37,212 nucleotides of DNA from NCBI GenBank assembly GCA_964484145.1, contig CAZAED010000008.1, positions 1 to 37,212 on the forward strand. The letters run 5' to 3'. Below, in pieces: positions 16,162 to 23,357 of this stretch; positions within the stretch are counted from its first letter, which is position 1, and each line of letters starts with the position of its first letter. The stretch is from JAEUSF01 sp964484145 (GTDB lineage: Bacteria > Patescibacteriota > Doudnabacteria > UBA920). The notes under the pieces are model-generated. The model was not told where the DNA came from. It was given only the letters and a program-made list of their open reading frames with translations, and made no database searches. The position numbers were made by a program, and so were the translations under genes.

Positions 16162-16881
16162 TTACTGCTTGTTGACTGCTTTTTTTCGCGCTAATTCCCC
16201 AGCCTTAAACAGGCTTTCAAAAGTACCGGCGTCTATCCAGTCGCCTTTAACTATATCTACCTTTAATTCTTTTTTTGCCAAATACCAGTTATGAATTTCG
16301 GTAATTTCGTACTCGCCCCTTTCTGAACGCTTTGCTGCCTTAGCGGCTTCTGCTACCCGGTTGTCGTAAACATAGAGCCCGGTAATAGCGAAATCTGACA
16401 AAAAACTTTTAGGTTTTTCTTCTATTATTTCAGCTTCCATGTTTTGGTTAAACTTTACCACACCAAAACGTTCCGGGTCTGAGACTTTTTTTGCAAATAT
16501 TTGTCCGCCGGTTTTAAAGTTTTTAATAGTATCCGAAAAATCGTCTTCGAAAATATTGTCGCCTAAAACCATACACACGCTGTCGGTGCCAATAAACTTT
16601 TCGCCAATTATAAATGCCTGTGCCAAACCCTCGGGTTTTTGTTGAACAATAAACTCAAAACGCGCGCCAAATTCCGAACCATCGCCTAATAAATCTTTAT
16701 ACTGCTCGGCGTGGTCAGGCGCTACAATTATTAAAATATCTTTAACTCCAGCCTTTAAAAGAGTCTCAAGCGGGTACATAACCATGGGCTTGTTATAAAC
16801 CGGTAAAAGCTGTTTACTTATGACTTTGGTAAGCGGGTAAAGCCTTGTACCAGAACCACCTGATAAAATAATTCCCTTCAT
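16162..16881 (-). CDS. rmlA: Glucose-1-phosphate thymidylyltransferase (short form)
   Basis: This enzyme makes dTDP-glucose from glucose-1-phosphate and dTTP, the first step of dTDP-L-rhamnose synthesis. The nucleotide-binding signature GGSGTRLYPLTKVISKQLLP is at residues 8-27, followed by PVYNKPMVMYPLETL, the LGDNIFEDD metal site, and IIEEKPKS and DAGTFESL near the C-terminus. At 239 residues it is the short version without the allosteric C-terminal extension of enterobacterial RmlA (about 290). It is the last gene of the rmlC-B-D-A run and is followed by a terminator. A repeat of three AAATTAG units fills the 5-base gap to rmlD and the rmlD tail. Confidence 0.95.
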   Translation of the reverse strand: MKGIILSGGSGTRLYPLTKVISKQLLPVYNKPMVMYPLETLLKAGVKDILIIVAPDHAEQYKDLLGDGSEFGARFEFIVQQKPEGLAQAFIIGEKFIGTDSVCMVLGDNIFEDDFSDTIKNFKTGGQIFAKKVSDPERFGVVKFNQNMEAEIIEEKPKSFLSDFAITGLYVYDNRVAEAAKAAKRSERGEYEITEIHNWYLAKKELKVDIVKGDWIDAGTFESLFKAGELARKKAVNKQ

Positions 16882-16883
16882 AA

Positions 16884-16908
16884 AAATTAGAAATTAGAAA
16901 TTAGAAAT
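16884..16908. repeat. Short tandem AAATTAG repeat at the rmlD-rmlA junction
   Basis: Three tandem units of about 7-8 bases (AAATTAG) cover the last codons of rmlD, its stop and the spacer to the rmlA start. On the minus strand they encode the RmlD end residues ISNF. The same word forms the inverted repeat at 3243-3309. Confidence 0.6.
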
Positions 16909-17720
16909 TCTATTAATGCTTCCTGCCAAGGCCTAAATTCAATAAACTTTGTATTGAGTAAGACTGATTTTTTTGGGGTTATGGCTTTTCTCGGAAATTC
17001 TGCTCTAGGGACTGACAATAAATTAACGCTAATGTTTTTTATTCTAAAAATTTCTTTAGCGAACTCATACCAACTCGCGCTGCCTAAATTTGTGAAATGA
17101 TAAATTCCATACTCAAACTTTTGACCAAGAAGCGTGCGAACTGCGTGGGCTAAATCTGAAACATAAGTTAAGCTATTTACTTCATCGCTCACTGCTTTAA
17201 TTGGACCACCCTTTTCACTTAAACTTAACATTAACTCCACAAAGCTTTTTTTACTTAGTTCACTTTGACCTTTTTGGCCAAACAAAACTGCTGTGCGAAT
17301 TAAGTAATATTTTTTTGCGGTGTTAGCAACAGTCAACTCCCCCGCTCTTTTAGACTTGGCATAAACAGATTGAGGCTTAGGTTCGTCGGTTTCTATATAT
17401 TCGCCTTTTTCGCCGTCAAAAACGTAATTGGTTGAAAAATGGATTAAAGGAATATCTAGTTCATTACAAATTACCGAAAGATCAGCCGGCACTTTTTCGT
17501 TAAGTAAAAAAGCTGCGTCTTTATTTACTTCTGCCCCGTCAACATCGTTATACGCCACACAATTAATTATGGCTGATGGTTTTAAATTTGCAATCTTCAA
17601 TCTAAAATCTAAAATCTTTGTCGCGTCACATTCTTCCCTATCCCACCCCACTGCCCCACTACCAAAAACCCTTAATAATTCCTGCCCTAGCATCCCTTTT
17701 GAGCCTAAAATTAATATCAT
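16887..17720 (-). CDS. rmlD: dTDP-4-dehydrorhamnose reductase
   Basis: This enzyme carries out the last step of dTDP-L-rhamnose synthesis, reducing the 4-keto sugar with NAD(P)H. Starting at MILILGSKGMLGQEL gives 277 residues; the NAD-binding GSKGMLG is at the N-terminus, with FSTNYVFDG and the catalytic YAKSK (Tyr/Lys) following. A further 14 codons lie upstream in frame, but the ATG at 17720 overlaps the rmlB stop as ATGA, which is typical of translational coupling. The C-terminal residues ISNF come from a short tandem repeat. Identification is firm. Confidence 0.93.
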   Translation of the reverse strand: MILILGSKGMLGQELLRVFGSGAVGWDREECDATKILDFRLKIANLKPSAIINCVAYNDVDGAEVNKDAAFLLNEKVPADLSVICNELDIPLIHFSTNYVFDGEKGEYIETDEPKPQSVYAKSKRAGELTVANTAKKYYLIRTAVLFGQKGQSELSKKSFVELMLSLSEKGGPIKAVSDEVNSLTYVSDLAHAVRTLLGQKFEYGIYHFTNLGSASWYEFAKEIFRIKNISVNLLSVPRAEFPRKAITPKKSVLLNTKFIEFRPWQEALIEFLISNF

Positions 17721-18688
17721 TTTTTTAGCTTTTTCCACCACTCCTGATTTTTTACATACCAATCTATTGTGAGTTTTAAATACTCTTCAAAATCTTTTTC
17801 CGGTTTAAAACCAAGTTCTTTTTCTGCTTTAGAAAAATCTACCGCGTATTTTACGTCGTGTCCCGGGCGATCTTTAACTAGCTCAATTTGGTCTTCTGCT
17901 TTAGCCATAATTTTTAGAATCATTTTTGCCACCTCTAAATTAGAGTACTCCTTATGGCTGGCACCTATAAGGTAGGTTTCCCCTACTTTGCCTTTTTGCA
18001 GTATTAAATCAATTGCGCGACAGTGGTCTTCTACATAAAGCCAGTCGCGAATTTGGTTACCGGGTGTATAAACCGGAATTTTTTTGCCTTCCAAAATGTT
18101 AGTCACAGCGAGTGGAATAAATTTTTCAGGAAAGTGATACGGCCCAAAATTATTGGAGCAGTTAGAAACTGTAACAGGCAAACCGTAGGTATAAAAATAC
18201 GACATTACTAAATGGTCACTACCGGCTTTGCTGGCAGAATATGGACTGCGCGGGTTATATTTAGTATTTTCTGAAAACTTTTCCTTAGAGTCCACTGAAA
18301 GCTGCCCAAAAACTTCGTCTGTAGAAACATGGTGAAAATGTTTTATACTATATTTATGTGCCGCATCAAGCAGTACACCTGTGCCTAAAACATTGGTTTT
18401 AATAAACGCCGATGGCTCTAAAATAGACCTATCCACATGACTTTCGGCTGCAAAATTCACAACGGTGTCTACATTAAAATCTGCCATAACTTGCTCTACA
18501 GCCGAGGCGTCGCAAATATCACCCTTTACAAACTTTATTTTATCTTTAACCTGTTCTAAATTTTCCAAGTTGCCGGCATAGGTTAACTTATCCAGCACGA
18601 TTATTTTATCGTTTGGATAATTTTTTGCCCAGTAATGAACAAAGTTAGAGCCAATAAATCCAGCTCCACCTGTAATTAATAAAGTCAT
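17717..18688 (-). CDS. rmlB: dTDP-glucose 4,6-dehydratase
   Basis: This enzyme converts dTDP-glucose to dTDP-4-keto-6-deoxyglucose. MTLLITGGAGFIGSNF gives the NAD-binding glycine motif; STDEVFG carries the Thr-Asp-Glu catalytic residues and YSASKAGSDHL the Tyr/Lys pair. At 323 residues it matches the family. The ATG at 18688 is preferred to an upstream in-frame one because the glycine motif normally starts within ten residues and AAAGG lies about ten bases upstream. It ends by ATGA overlap with rmlD. The inverted repeat at 18705-18763 separates it from rmlC. Confidence 0.96.
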   Translation of the reverse strand: MTLLITGGAGFIGSNFVHYWAKNYPNDKIIVLDKLTYAGNLENLEQVKDKIKFVKGDICDASAVEQVMADFNVDTVVNFAAESHVDRSILEPSAFIKTNVLGTGVLLDAAHKYSIKHFHHVSTDEVFGQLSVDSKEKFSENTKYNPRSPYSASKAGSDHLVMSYFYTYGLPVTVSNCSNNFGPYHFPEKFIPLAVTNILEGKKIPVYTPGNQIRDWLYVEDHCRAIDLILQKGKVGETYLIGASHKEYSNLEVAKMILKIMAKAEDQIELVKDRPGHDVKYAVDFSKAEKELGFKPEKDFEEYLKLTIDWYVKNQEWWKKLKK

Positions 18689-18704
18689 AATAATACCTTT
18701 GACC

Positions 18705-18763
18705 TTTAACAATTAACGCTTGACTGCTAGTGCGGTTGTCAATTGTCAAGGTTAATTGTTAAA
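18705..18763. repeat. Long hairpin between rmlC and rmlB
   Basis: The left arm (TTTAACAATTAAC then GCTTGAC) and right arm (GTCAAG then GTTAATTGTTAAA) pair over about 19 bp with one bulged G; the loop is about 20 bases. It lies inside an operon, just upstream of the rmlB ribosome-binding region, and has no T-run. It may stabilise or separate message segments. Confidence 0.7.
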
Positions 18764-18771
18764 CGTTCTAC

Positions 18772-19230
18772 TTATCCATTCTTAATTTCCCAATCAAACT
18801 TTATTTCTTTATCGTCAAAAGCGATTCTATGTTCATCGGCAGGGTCATAGTGAGCGCTGGTATGATACATAAGCACTGCGTCTTTACTACCCAAAACCTG
18901 ATAGCCGTGGGCTACACCTTTGGGAATAAACACAAGCTTTGGGTCATTTTCCCCCATTATTACAACTTGGGTCTGTTTATAAGTTTTACTTTCTTTCCTG
19001 GTATCATAAAGCACAGTTCTAACTTGCCCTGAAACAATGTACCACAAATCGTCTTGTTTTAAGTGATAGTGAAAAGCTTTTATAAACCCCGGATGCGCTA
19101 AAGAAATAGAAGACTGTCCGAATTTTTCTAACAAGTTATCTTCATCACGCAATATTTCTCTAAAGTACCCGTCTTCGGTTAAATATGTAGTTAACTGTTT
19201 AATTTTGACACCCTCAATATTTGAATTCAT
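18772..19230 (-). CDS. rmlC: dTDP-4-dehydrorhamnose 3,5-epimerase-like cupin
   Basis: By position in an rml operon this is the epimerase acting between RmlB and RmlD. It is a 152-residue cupin with the His region FIKAFHYHLKQDDLWYIVSG, the strand FIPKGVAHGYQVL and the C-terminal YDPADEHRI. Standard RmlC proteins have RGLHYQ where this one has KAFHYH and are about 180 residues, so this is a short, diverged form; a 3-epimerase or ketoisomerase of the same fold is possible. The ATG at 19230 overlaps the previous stop as TAATG and has a clear AAAGGA upstream, one of the few Shine-Dalgarno sites in the window. Confidence 0.85.
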   Translation of the reverse strand: MNSNIEGVKIKQLTTYLTEDGYFREILRDEDNLLEKFGQSSISLAHPGFIKAFHYHLKQDDLWYIVSGQVRTVLYDTRKESKTYKQTQVVIMGENDPKLVFIPKGVAHGYQVLGSKDAVLMYHTSAHYDPADEHRIAFDDKEIKFDWEIKNG

Positions 19231-20267
19231 TATTTTAATTCCTTTGCTTTAATTGTAATCTCTAACATAACCCCGGCTCGGTTTATTTTAAATATAACCG
19301 AATCACCTGGTTTAAATTTCTCTAAAACTTCTTCTAAAAAAACATTTTTAGTTAAAGTTTGTCCGCCCGCTTCTACAATAATATCACCTGTCTTAAGAAG
19401 ACTATTTTTTACCGCACTCGTCACGCTGGGACCTTGAGGTAACACTGACTGACTAGTCAGAGGAATAAATAAATTTTCCGAGTAATAAAATTCAAAATCC
19501 GGCCTGGAAATTTTTTGCTGTCCGGTAATGTAAAAATTTAAAGCTGATTTAATTGCGTCGGAAGGAATAATTGCATTTTCAGAAACCAAACCCGCAACCT
19601 CCCCTTTTATATTTAAAACTACTTTGCCTTTGGCTCTTTGGGTTAAATTTGCAACTTCTAAGCTACGACTAACCTTACCCGCATAAACCAAGGTTTCATC
19701 TCGGTCATTTTCCTGCCTAACTAAATAATCCGGCCAGGCTTGCCAAGTTTGGTCTGTGTTATTACTAAAATAAACCAATTTTTCACCGCTTAAAAAACTT
19801 TTAGAGTCAGCTAGTGGCGCGGTCGGTACATTATTTATATCTGCTTTTAAAAATATAAGTCCGCTTGCCGGATCTAAGACTGTTTGTTTAATTTGGACTA
19901 TTCTTTGGTCAGATAAAATAATCCAGAATTCGCCTTTAGCCGGAATAATCTGTTTAGCGGAAACGAAAACTCCATCGGAAGTTAAATTAATAGCTGAACC
20001 AAGCATATGAAACCCGCTTGCTTCCTTTAAAACAACAAAGGAAATTTTTGATTTTACGGCATTAACCGCGTCACTAACCTGTCCGCTATCTGTCAGCCTT
20101 ATTTCTTCTCGGTTATTAATAACTATGGGTGCTTGGGGACTAAGTAGCTTAAATTTGTTTAAGACTGGCCAGGTAGAAATATTGGCGACCAAAAAACGGC
20201 CAAAAAATAAATTTAAAATAAATGCCGCTGCTGTTGCCCAAATAATTGTTTTTAGAGTGGGTTTCAT
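19230..20267 (-). CDS. HtrA/DegP-like pseudoprotease with PDZ domain
   Basis: The protein has an N-terminal membrane anchor (about 7-27), a trypsin-like domain (about 65-245) and a PDZ domain (about 265-345, around LLKTGDIIVEAGGQTLT). The fold markers of HtrA are clear: DPASGLIFLKAD matches the usual DPKTDLAVLKID, and VLNIKGEVAGL the strand after the active Ser. All three catalytic positions are changed: Lys105 sits where His is expected (VFVSAKQII), Gly136 replaces the Asp, and QRAKGKVVLN replaces GNSGGPL. It is probably a binding or scaffold protein. It starts one base after the preceding stop and ends by overlap with rmlC, so it belongs to the rml operon. Confidence 0.8.
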   Translation of the reverse strand: MKPTLKTIIWATAAAFILNLFFGRFLVANISTWPVLNKFKLLSPQAPIVINNREEIRLTDSGQVSDAVNAVKSKISFVVLKEASGFHMLGSAINLTSDGVFVSAKQIIPAKGEFWIILSDQRIVQIKQTVLDPASGLIFLKADINNVPTAPLADSKSFLSGEKLVYFSNNTDQTWQAWPDYLVRQENDRDETLVYAGKVSRSLEVANLTQRAKGKVVLNIKGEVAGLVSENAIIPSDAIKSALNFYITGQQKISRPDFEFYYSENLFIPLTSQSVLPQGPSVTSAVKNSLLKTGDIIVEAGGQTLTKNVFLEEVLEKFKPGDSVIFKINRAGVMLEITIKAKELK

Positions 20268-21038
20268 TTAATTAATAATTTGCCACGGGGTAAATAAAAA
20301 AACTAAGACAATACAGGCCGCGGCAAACATTATATGAAATTGGATTTTTCTAAAATCCAAATTATTAAAAAAATAATGAAAATTCATAACCAAGACCAAA
20401 TTGTAAAATGCTAATAAAAAAATTGCCACCGCGGAAAAATGCTGGGGTAAAAATCCCGCAGCCCAAAACATTTCGGAAATTAAAAGCCCAACACCCAGGC
20501 TGGAAATTAATTTAGTTTTTTTTGAAACCGGAGCGTACTCAAAAAAACAGCGGCTAAGCAAGACTATATAAGCAAACACCCCAAGCGAAACGTAAAAACG
20601 ATTTTGTGGGGTATATAAAAAAGCAAATCCTCCGCTTCCCAAAAAAAGCGCGAATGCGGAAAACAGGATTTCGTTAAGCAATAAATTTTCTGAAAACGAA
20701 CTAAAGGCGCTTTCAAAAAAAGTTATAACTACCACCCCGGAAAGTAAAAATAGCGCTCTTAAAAAAGGACTTGGAGCAACTAAAAATGCCGCGGAGCCGG
20801 CTAAAATTAAAAGTGGAATTCTTAGAGCCTTCCAAACTGAATATTGGCCTATGCTTGTTAAAAAACTTTTATTATATAAAAATACGGCACCCACTAAAAA
20901 TATTAACCAAGGCACAAGTCTAGTAAAAGAAAATCGGGGGTTTACCGAGGTTTGCAAAACTACCAAAAAAGCCACGCCAATAGCGGCGGAAAACCAGATA
21001 TGATATTTAACTAAAAACCCGCTCTTTTCTTCTTGCAT
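20268..21038 (-). CDS. Polytopic membrane protein of unknown function
   Basis: I do not recognise this 256-residue protein. It has about eight hydrophobic segments with short loops and few charged residues (for example IWFSAAIGVAFLVVLQT and VFLYNKSFLTSIGQYSVW). Its start lies 32 bases inside the 3' end of lgt, and its stop directly abuts the next ATG, so it is translated from the lgt-rml transcript. Its position between lgt and a PDZ protein suggests a role in envelope biogenesis. No catalytic motif is visible. Confidence 0.75.
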   Translation of the reverse strand: MQEEKSGFLVKYHIWFSAAIGVAFLVVLQTSVNPRFSFTRLVPWLIFLVGAVFLYNKSFLTSIGQYSVWKALRIPLLILAGSAAFLVAPSPFLRALFLLSGVVVITFFESAFSSFSENLLLNEILFSAFALFLGSGGFAFLYTPQNRFYVSLGVFAYIVLLSRCFFEYAPVSKKTKLISSLGVGLLISEMFWAAGFLPQHFSAVAIFLLAFYNLVLVMNFHYFFNNLDFRKIQFHIMFAAACIVLVFLFTPWQIIN

Positions 21039-21921
21039 ACTTAACTAAAAGAACTATAACTATTAAAATTAATAGAAAACTAACCAAGGCATTCTGCCTA
21101 ACCCCACCTATAAAAACACTTTCTATACGCATAAATTCCAAAGGAATGCGTAATATATTATACAATAAAACATACCAAAAGAACAAGCTTGTCCCGGACA
21201 AGCGCGAAGCGTTTGATCCGGGATCTGGAACTACTACAGGGCGATCACTTTTCTTATTTTCTAGTCTGGAGATAATTAATAATATAATTAACAAACCTAA
21301 TTGTTCGTATAAAAACAAAGGATGAAAAAAATTAGATCCAATAAAGTCCGATTCTCTAAACTCGACAGGCACAAACATTTTCCACGGCAAGTTGCTCGGA
21401 TACCCATAGAGTTCATAATTGAACATATTGCCAAACCGGCCAATAATTTGACCCGCAATCAACGATGGCGTTAGCCAATTTAGTAGAGTTGGTAGTTGGT
21501 AGTTGGTAGTTGGTAGCCTGCAATAAATCCACAATGAAATAATGCCGCCAAAAACAACCCCGTAAATAGAAAGGCCGCCGTTCCAGACTTTAAAAATGTC
21601 TGCGGGATTGTTTAAATAAAATTGCCACGATGATAAAACATGGTACAGTCTTGCGCCAATAAACCCGCCAATGATGGTATAAAATAAAATATCTTCGGAT
21701 TGCTTTGTTGTTAAATTGTACTTAGATGACCTTTTTATTGCCAAATAAAACCCACTAGCCACAGCCAGTGCCATAAAAAGACCGTAGTAGCGGAAGGTTA
21801 TTGGGCCTAAAGAGAAGGCTTGAGAAAGAATAATACCTCCACTAAAAACAAGGCTTAAAAAATAAGCTAGGCAAAGAAATAAAAAAAATATTACTAAAGC
21901 TTGTAGCTTTTTATTGAACAT
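21007..21921 (-). CDS. lgt: Prolipoprotein diacylglyceryl transferase with two repeat insertions
   Basis: Lgt transfers diacylglycerol from phosphatidylglycerol to the lipobox Cys of prelipoproteins. The signature GRFGNMFNYELYGYP and the motif FHPLFLYEQLG are present, with about seven membrane helices. Two stretches look foreign. PTTNYQLPT in one loop is encoded by four tandem GTTGGTA units (21488-21515). PVVVPDPGSNASRLSGT in a second loop is encoded by a GC-rich palindromic element (21184-21227). Both insertions keep the frame and sit between helices, so function may be preserved. Lgt heads the apparent operon that runs through rmlA. Its probable client is the small lipoprotein at 27879-28001. 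Confidence 0.95.
   Translation of the reverse strand: MFNKKLQALVIFFLFLCLAYFLSLVFSGGIILSQAFSLGPITFRYYGLFMALAVASGFYLAIKRSSKYNLTTKQSEDILFYTIIGGFIGARLYHVLSSWQFYLNNPADIFKVWNGGLSIYGVVFGGIISLWIYCRLPTTNYQLPTLLNWLTPSLIAGQIIGRFGNMFNYELYGYPSNLPWKMFVPVEFRESDFIGSNFFHPLFLYEQLGLLIILLIISRLENKKSDRPVVVPDPGSNASRLSGTSLFFWYVLLYNILRIPLEFMRIESVFIGGVRQNALVSFLLILIVIVLLVKYARRKERVFS
21184..21227. repeat. GC-rich palindromic element inserted in lgt
   Basis: CTTGTCC-C-GGACAAG is a perfect palindrome, and CCCGGA (21193-21198) pairs with TCCGGG (21217-21222) around AAGCGCGAAGCGTTTGA. A related element with the same CCGGAC and GATCCGGG parts lies at 23231-23284. In lgt it encodes an extra loop. Confidence 0.7.
21488..21515. 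repeat. Four tandem GTTGGTA units in lgt
   Basis: Four exact 7-base units encode the loop residues TTNYQLPT of Lgt on the minus strand. The word is the same as in the intergenic inverted repeats at 35395-35467 and 36508-36636. Confidence 0.8.
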
Positions 21922-21931
21922 AATTTAAAAA

Positions 21932-22006
21932 ATTTAAATAATTGACATAATTATCGTGATCTATATATTTTGTCAATTTTGTTCAATTATGATCAATTTT
22001 GTCAAT
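21932..22006. repeat. Dispersed intergenic inverted repeat, copy B (word ATTGACA)
   Basis: The block has ATTTAAATAATTGACATAA at one end and TTCAATTATGATCAATTTTG then TCAAT at the other. It shares this order and most words with copy A (1179-1271) and, with a few base changes, copy C (28840-28930). It occupies the entire spacer between lgt and the exonuclease gene. Confidence 0.7.
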
Positions 22007-22585
22007 CTAAAACAGTGCTGCCTGATGTAGTACCCCCACTCTCTGCGTTGCTTCCTCTATTTTTATTGGCATTTCTTTGCTCTTAAAAAAGTCTTTATAA
22101 AGCAATTTGCCATTTTTTAAAGCGTAATCGTAAACTTGTTTGGTAACTTTTACATCGTCTAAACAATATTTTTCTAAATTATCCCAGCGTCCTTGTTTAA
22201 AATACAGCAGCGCGTCCATACCGCTACCGCTTTTACCCTTGCCTAACGTAGCCTGCGCAACATCTTCTAACTTAATTCTATGACCAATAACTTTTACTAT
22301 TTCCACTAGCAAGTCTAAAGCCGGAATGGTTTTTACGTCAAAATTTAAATATGGCTGCAGCACCTGAAAGTCAAAGTCTATTATATTGTAGCCAATTACC
22401 TGGTCCGCGGTTTGGAGTATGGCAGAAAGCTTAGAAAGTTCGTGCTCCCTAAAAACCTGGTACTTGTCTGTATCATAACTATATATTCCGCATACAGAAA
22501 TTTTAAGTAAATGATTCTTCCCCCGTCCCCCAACTTCTTGGAATGACTTTTGCGTCTCTAAATCCAAAACTATTTTCTTTAACAT
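22007..22585 (-). CDS. DEDD-family 3'-5' exonuclease (YprB/RNase H-like)
   Basis: This is a probable metal-dependent 3'-5' exonuclease on DNA or RNA. The three exonuclease motifs are visible: VLDLETQ (Asp-x-Glu) at the N-terminus, GYNIIDFDFQVLQPY in the middle, and KYCLDDVKVTKQVYDY near residue 140. The length (192) is that of a single catalytic domain without the extra regions of full YprB. The region upstream on the same strand is a long structured non-coding stretch, so its transcript may carry a long leader or be separate. Substrate is not evident. Confidence 0.85.
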   Translation of the reverse strand: MLKKIVLDLETQKSFQEVGGRGKNHLLKISVCGIYSYDTDKYQVFREHELSKLSAILQTADQVIGYNIIDFDFQVLQPYLNFDVKTIPALDLLVEIVKVIGHRIKLEDVAQATLGKGKSGSGMDALLYFKQGRWDNLEKYCLDDVKVTKQVYDYALKNGKLLYKDFFKSKEMPIKIEEATQRVGVLHQAALF

Positions 22586-22721
22586 TTTTATTTCTTAATT
22601 AATACTACTCTACGTAAAACTATAGAAACAATATTTCACGATATTCGGATCATAAAGAATTTCTGTAGTTTTTTGTAGCGCATCTTAGCTTTTGTAGTGT
22701 ATCAGATTTATTTTTTGTAGC

Positions 22722-23131
22722 CAAAAAGAAAAACCCCAAGTCCAGGCACAAGGGGTCTGCTGCAAATTTGTCGGCGTCTTCCTGCGCCGAAAAACAGTTT
22801 GGCCGCTCTTGCTACAATGCAAGTCCTGGCGCGGCTGTCGCCGCCTGATTTGACCACAACGGAAGAGGTGGTAGATATTACGGCTTCAGGCAAGCCGAGA
22901 CGTGCATCACGCCCATGCGATAGCACCTAGGCGACGGGAGCGGACCACCACAAACGTCCTTTCATAGACGCCTCCTTTCTTAGTTCCACTCAAGAGCCCT
23001 ATTGGATGGATCTTTTCTAAAGACAAAAACGAGCATTAAGCTCGCCACAACCAACTCGCCTCATCTCGTAAAATCGGCGATCTGTGTTTTTTGTCTTTGA
23101 CAATCTCCCAGACTTGAGCCTGGTAGGGCGA
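22722..23131 (-). ncRNA. Candidate long structured RNA of unknown family
   Basis: The region is clearly more GC-rich than its surroundings and is a chain of stable hairpins: TCGGCG/CGCCGA (22771-22790), CTTGC/GCAAG (22808-22823), CGGCTT/AAGCCG (22881-22897), CGAGC/GCTCG (23030-23044), and an outer stem AAAGACAAAAA (23019-23029) with TTTTTTGTCTTT (23087-23098). The 3' end has ACCCC/GGGGT (22733-22756) followed on the minus strand by TTTTTCTTTTT, a terminator-like tail. A promoter candidate lies at 23138-23167. It also holds a perfect Shine-Dalgarno site and a 12-codon reading frame. I could not match it to RNase P RNA, tmRNA, SRP RNA or a riboswitch. It might be a leader of the exonuclease gene instead of a separate RNA. 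Confidence 0.5.
22927..22965 (-). CDS. 12-codon mini-ORF with very strong Shine-Dalgarno (Trp-Trp)
   Basis: AGAAAGGAGG, complementary to ten bases at the end of 16S rRNA, lies 5 bases before an ATG that encodes MKGRLWWSAPVA and a TAG. Tandem Trp codons recall trp-type leader peptides, but no amino-acid gene lies downstream. The frame stays open after the TAG for 72 further codons to 22708, starting with GTG, in Arg/Gly-rich sequence that does not look like a protein. It may be a leader peptide, or the purine-rich motif may be an RNA element. Confidence 0.3.
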   Translation of the reverse strand: MKGRLWWSAPVA

Positions 23132-23137
23132 TAAAAA

Positions 23138-23167
23138 AATGTACCACAAACTTGGCAAAAAGGTCAA
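23138..23167 (-). promoter_or_regulatory. Candidate promoter of the structured RNA
   Basis: The minus strand has TTGACC (23167-23162), 18 bases, then TGG-TACATT, a weak extended -10. It overlaps the divergent aspS promoter. Confidence 0.35.
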
Positions 23168-23180
23168 TATTTGTTAGAAT
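23152..23180 (+). promoter_or_regulatory. aspS promoter
   Basis: TTGGCA (23152-23157), a 17-base spacer and TAGAAT (23175-23180). Each hexamer is one base off consensus. It would give a leader of about 170 bases that contains two palindromic repeat elements. Confidence 0.6.
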
Positions 23181-23230
23181 AAATTCACAAATATTAACTG
23201 CTGTGCCGATTGTCTATCGGAAAAATCTTT

Positions 23231-23332
23231 GTCACCCCGGCCTAAGCTTGCCCCGGACTGCGATCCGGGGAGCCGGGATCCAGAAACCCTAGATTCCGGA
23301 TATTTTGTAAATCAATAACAAAATTCCGGAAT
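23231..23332. repeat. Two adjacent palindromic repeat elements in the aspS leader
   Basis: The first (23231-23284) has nested stems CCCGGC/GCCGGG and CCCCGG/CCGGGG. The second (23293-23332) has arms ATTCCGGA-ATTTTGT with one bulge. The second element contains the ATG at 23331, which makes that ATG an unlikely native start for aspS. The first is related to the element inside lgt. Confidence 0.75.
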
Positions 23333-23357
23333 GACACAGAAAACAGCCCACAAAATA

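Noticed and set aside
21948..22006. TTGACA words upstream of lgt as a promoter
   Set aside because: No acceptable -10 at 16-18 bases; the closest (GATAAT) is at 15. The words belong to the dispersed repeat.
22708..22926. A 72-codon frame starting with GTG on the minus strand (in frame with the mini-ORF after its TAG)
   Set aside because: Arg/Gly/Cys-rich translation with no protein-like pattern; it runs through several perfect RNA hairpins, so the open frame is more likely a by-product of GC-rich structured RNA.
22722..23131. RNase P RNA or tmRNA as identity of the structured region
   Set aside because: Neither strand shows the GAGGAAAGUCC core and its 3' partner of RNase P, nor the tRNA-like ends and tag frame of tmRNA.
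23331..23357. ATG at 23331 as the aspS start
   Set aside because: It lies within the second palindromic repeat (23293-23332); the next ATG gives a typical AspRS N-terminus.
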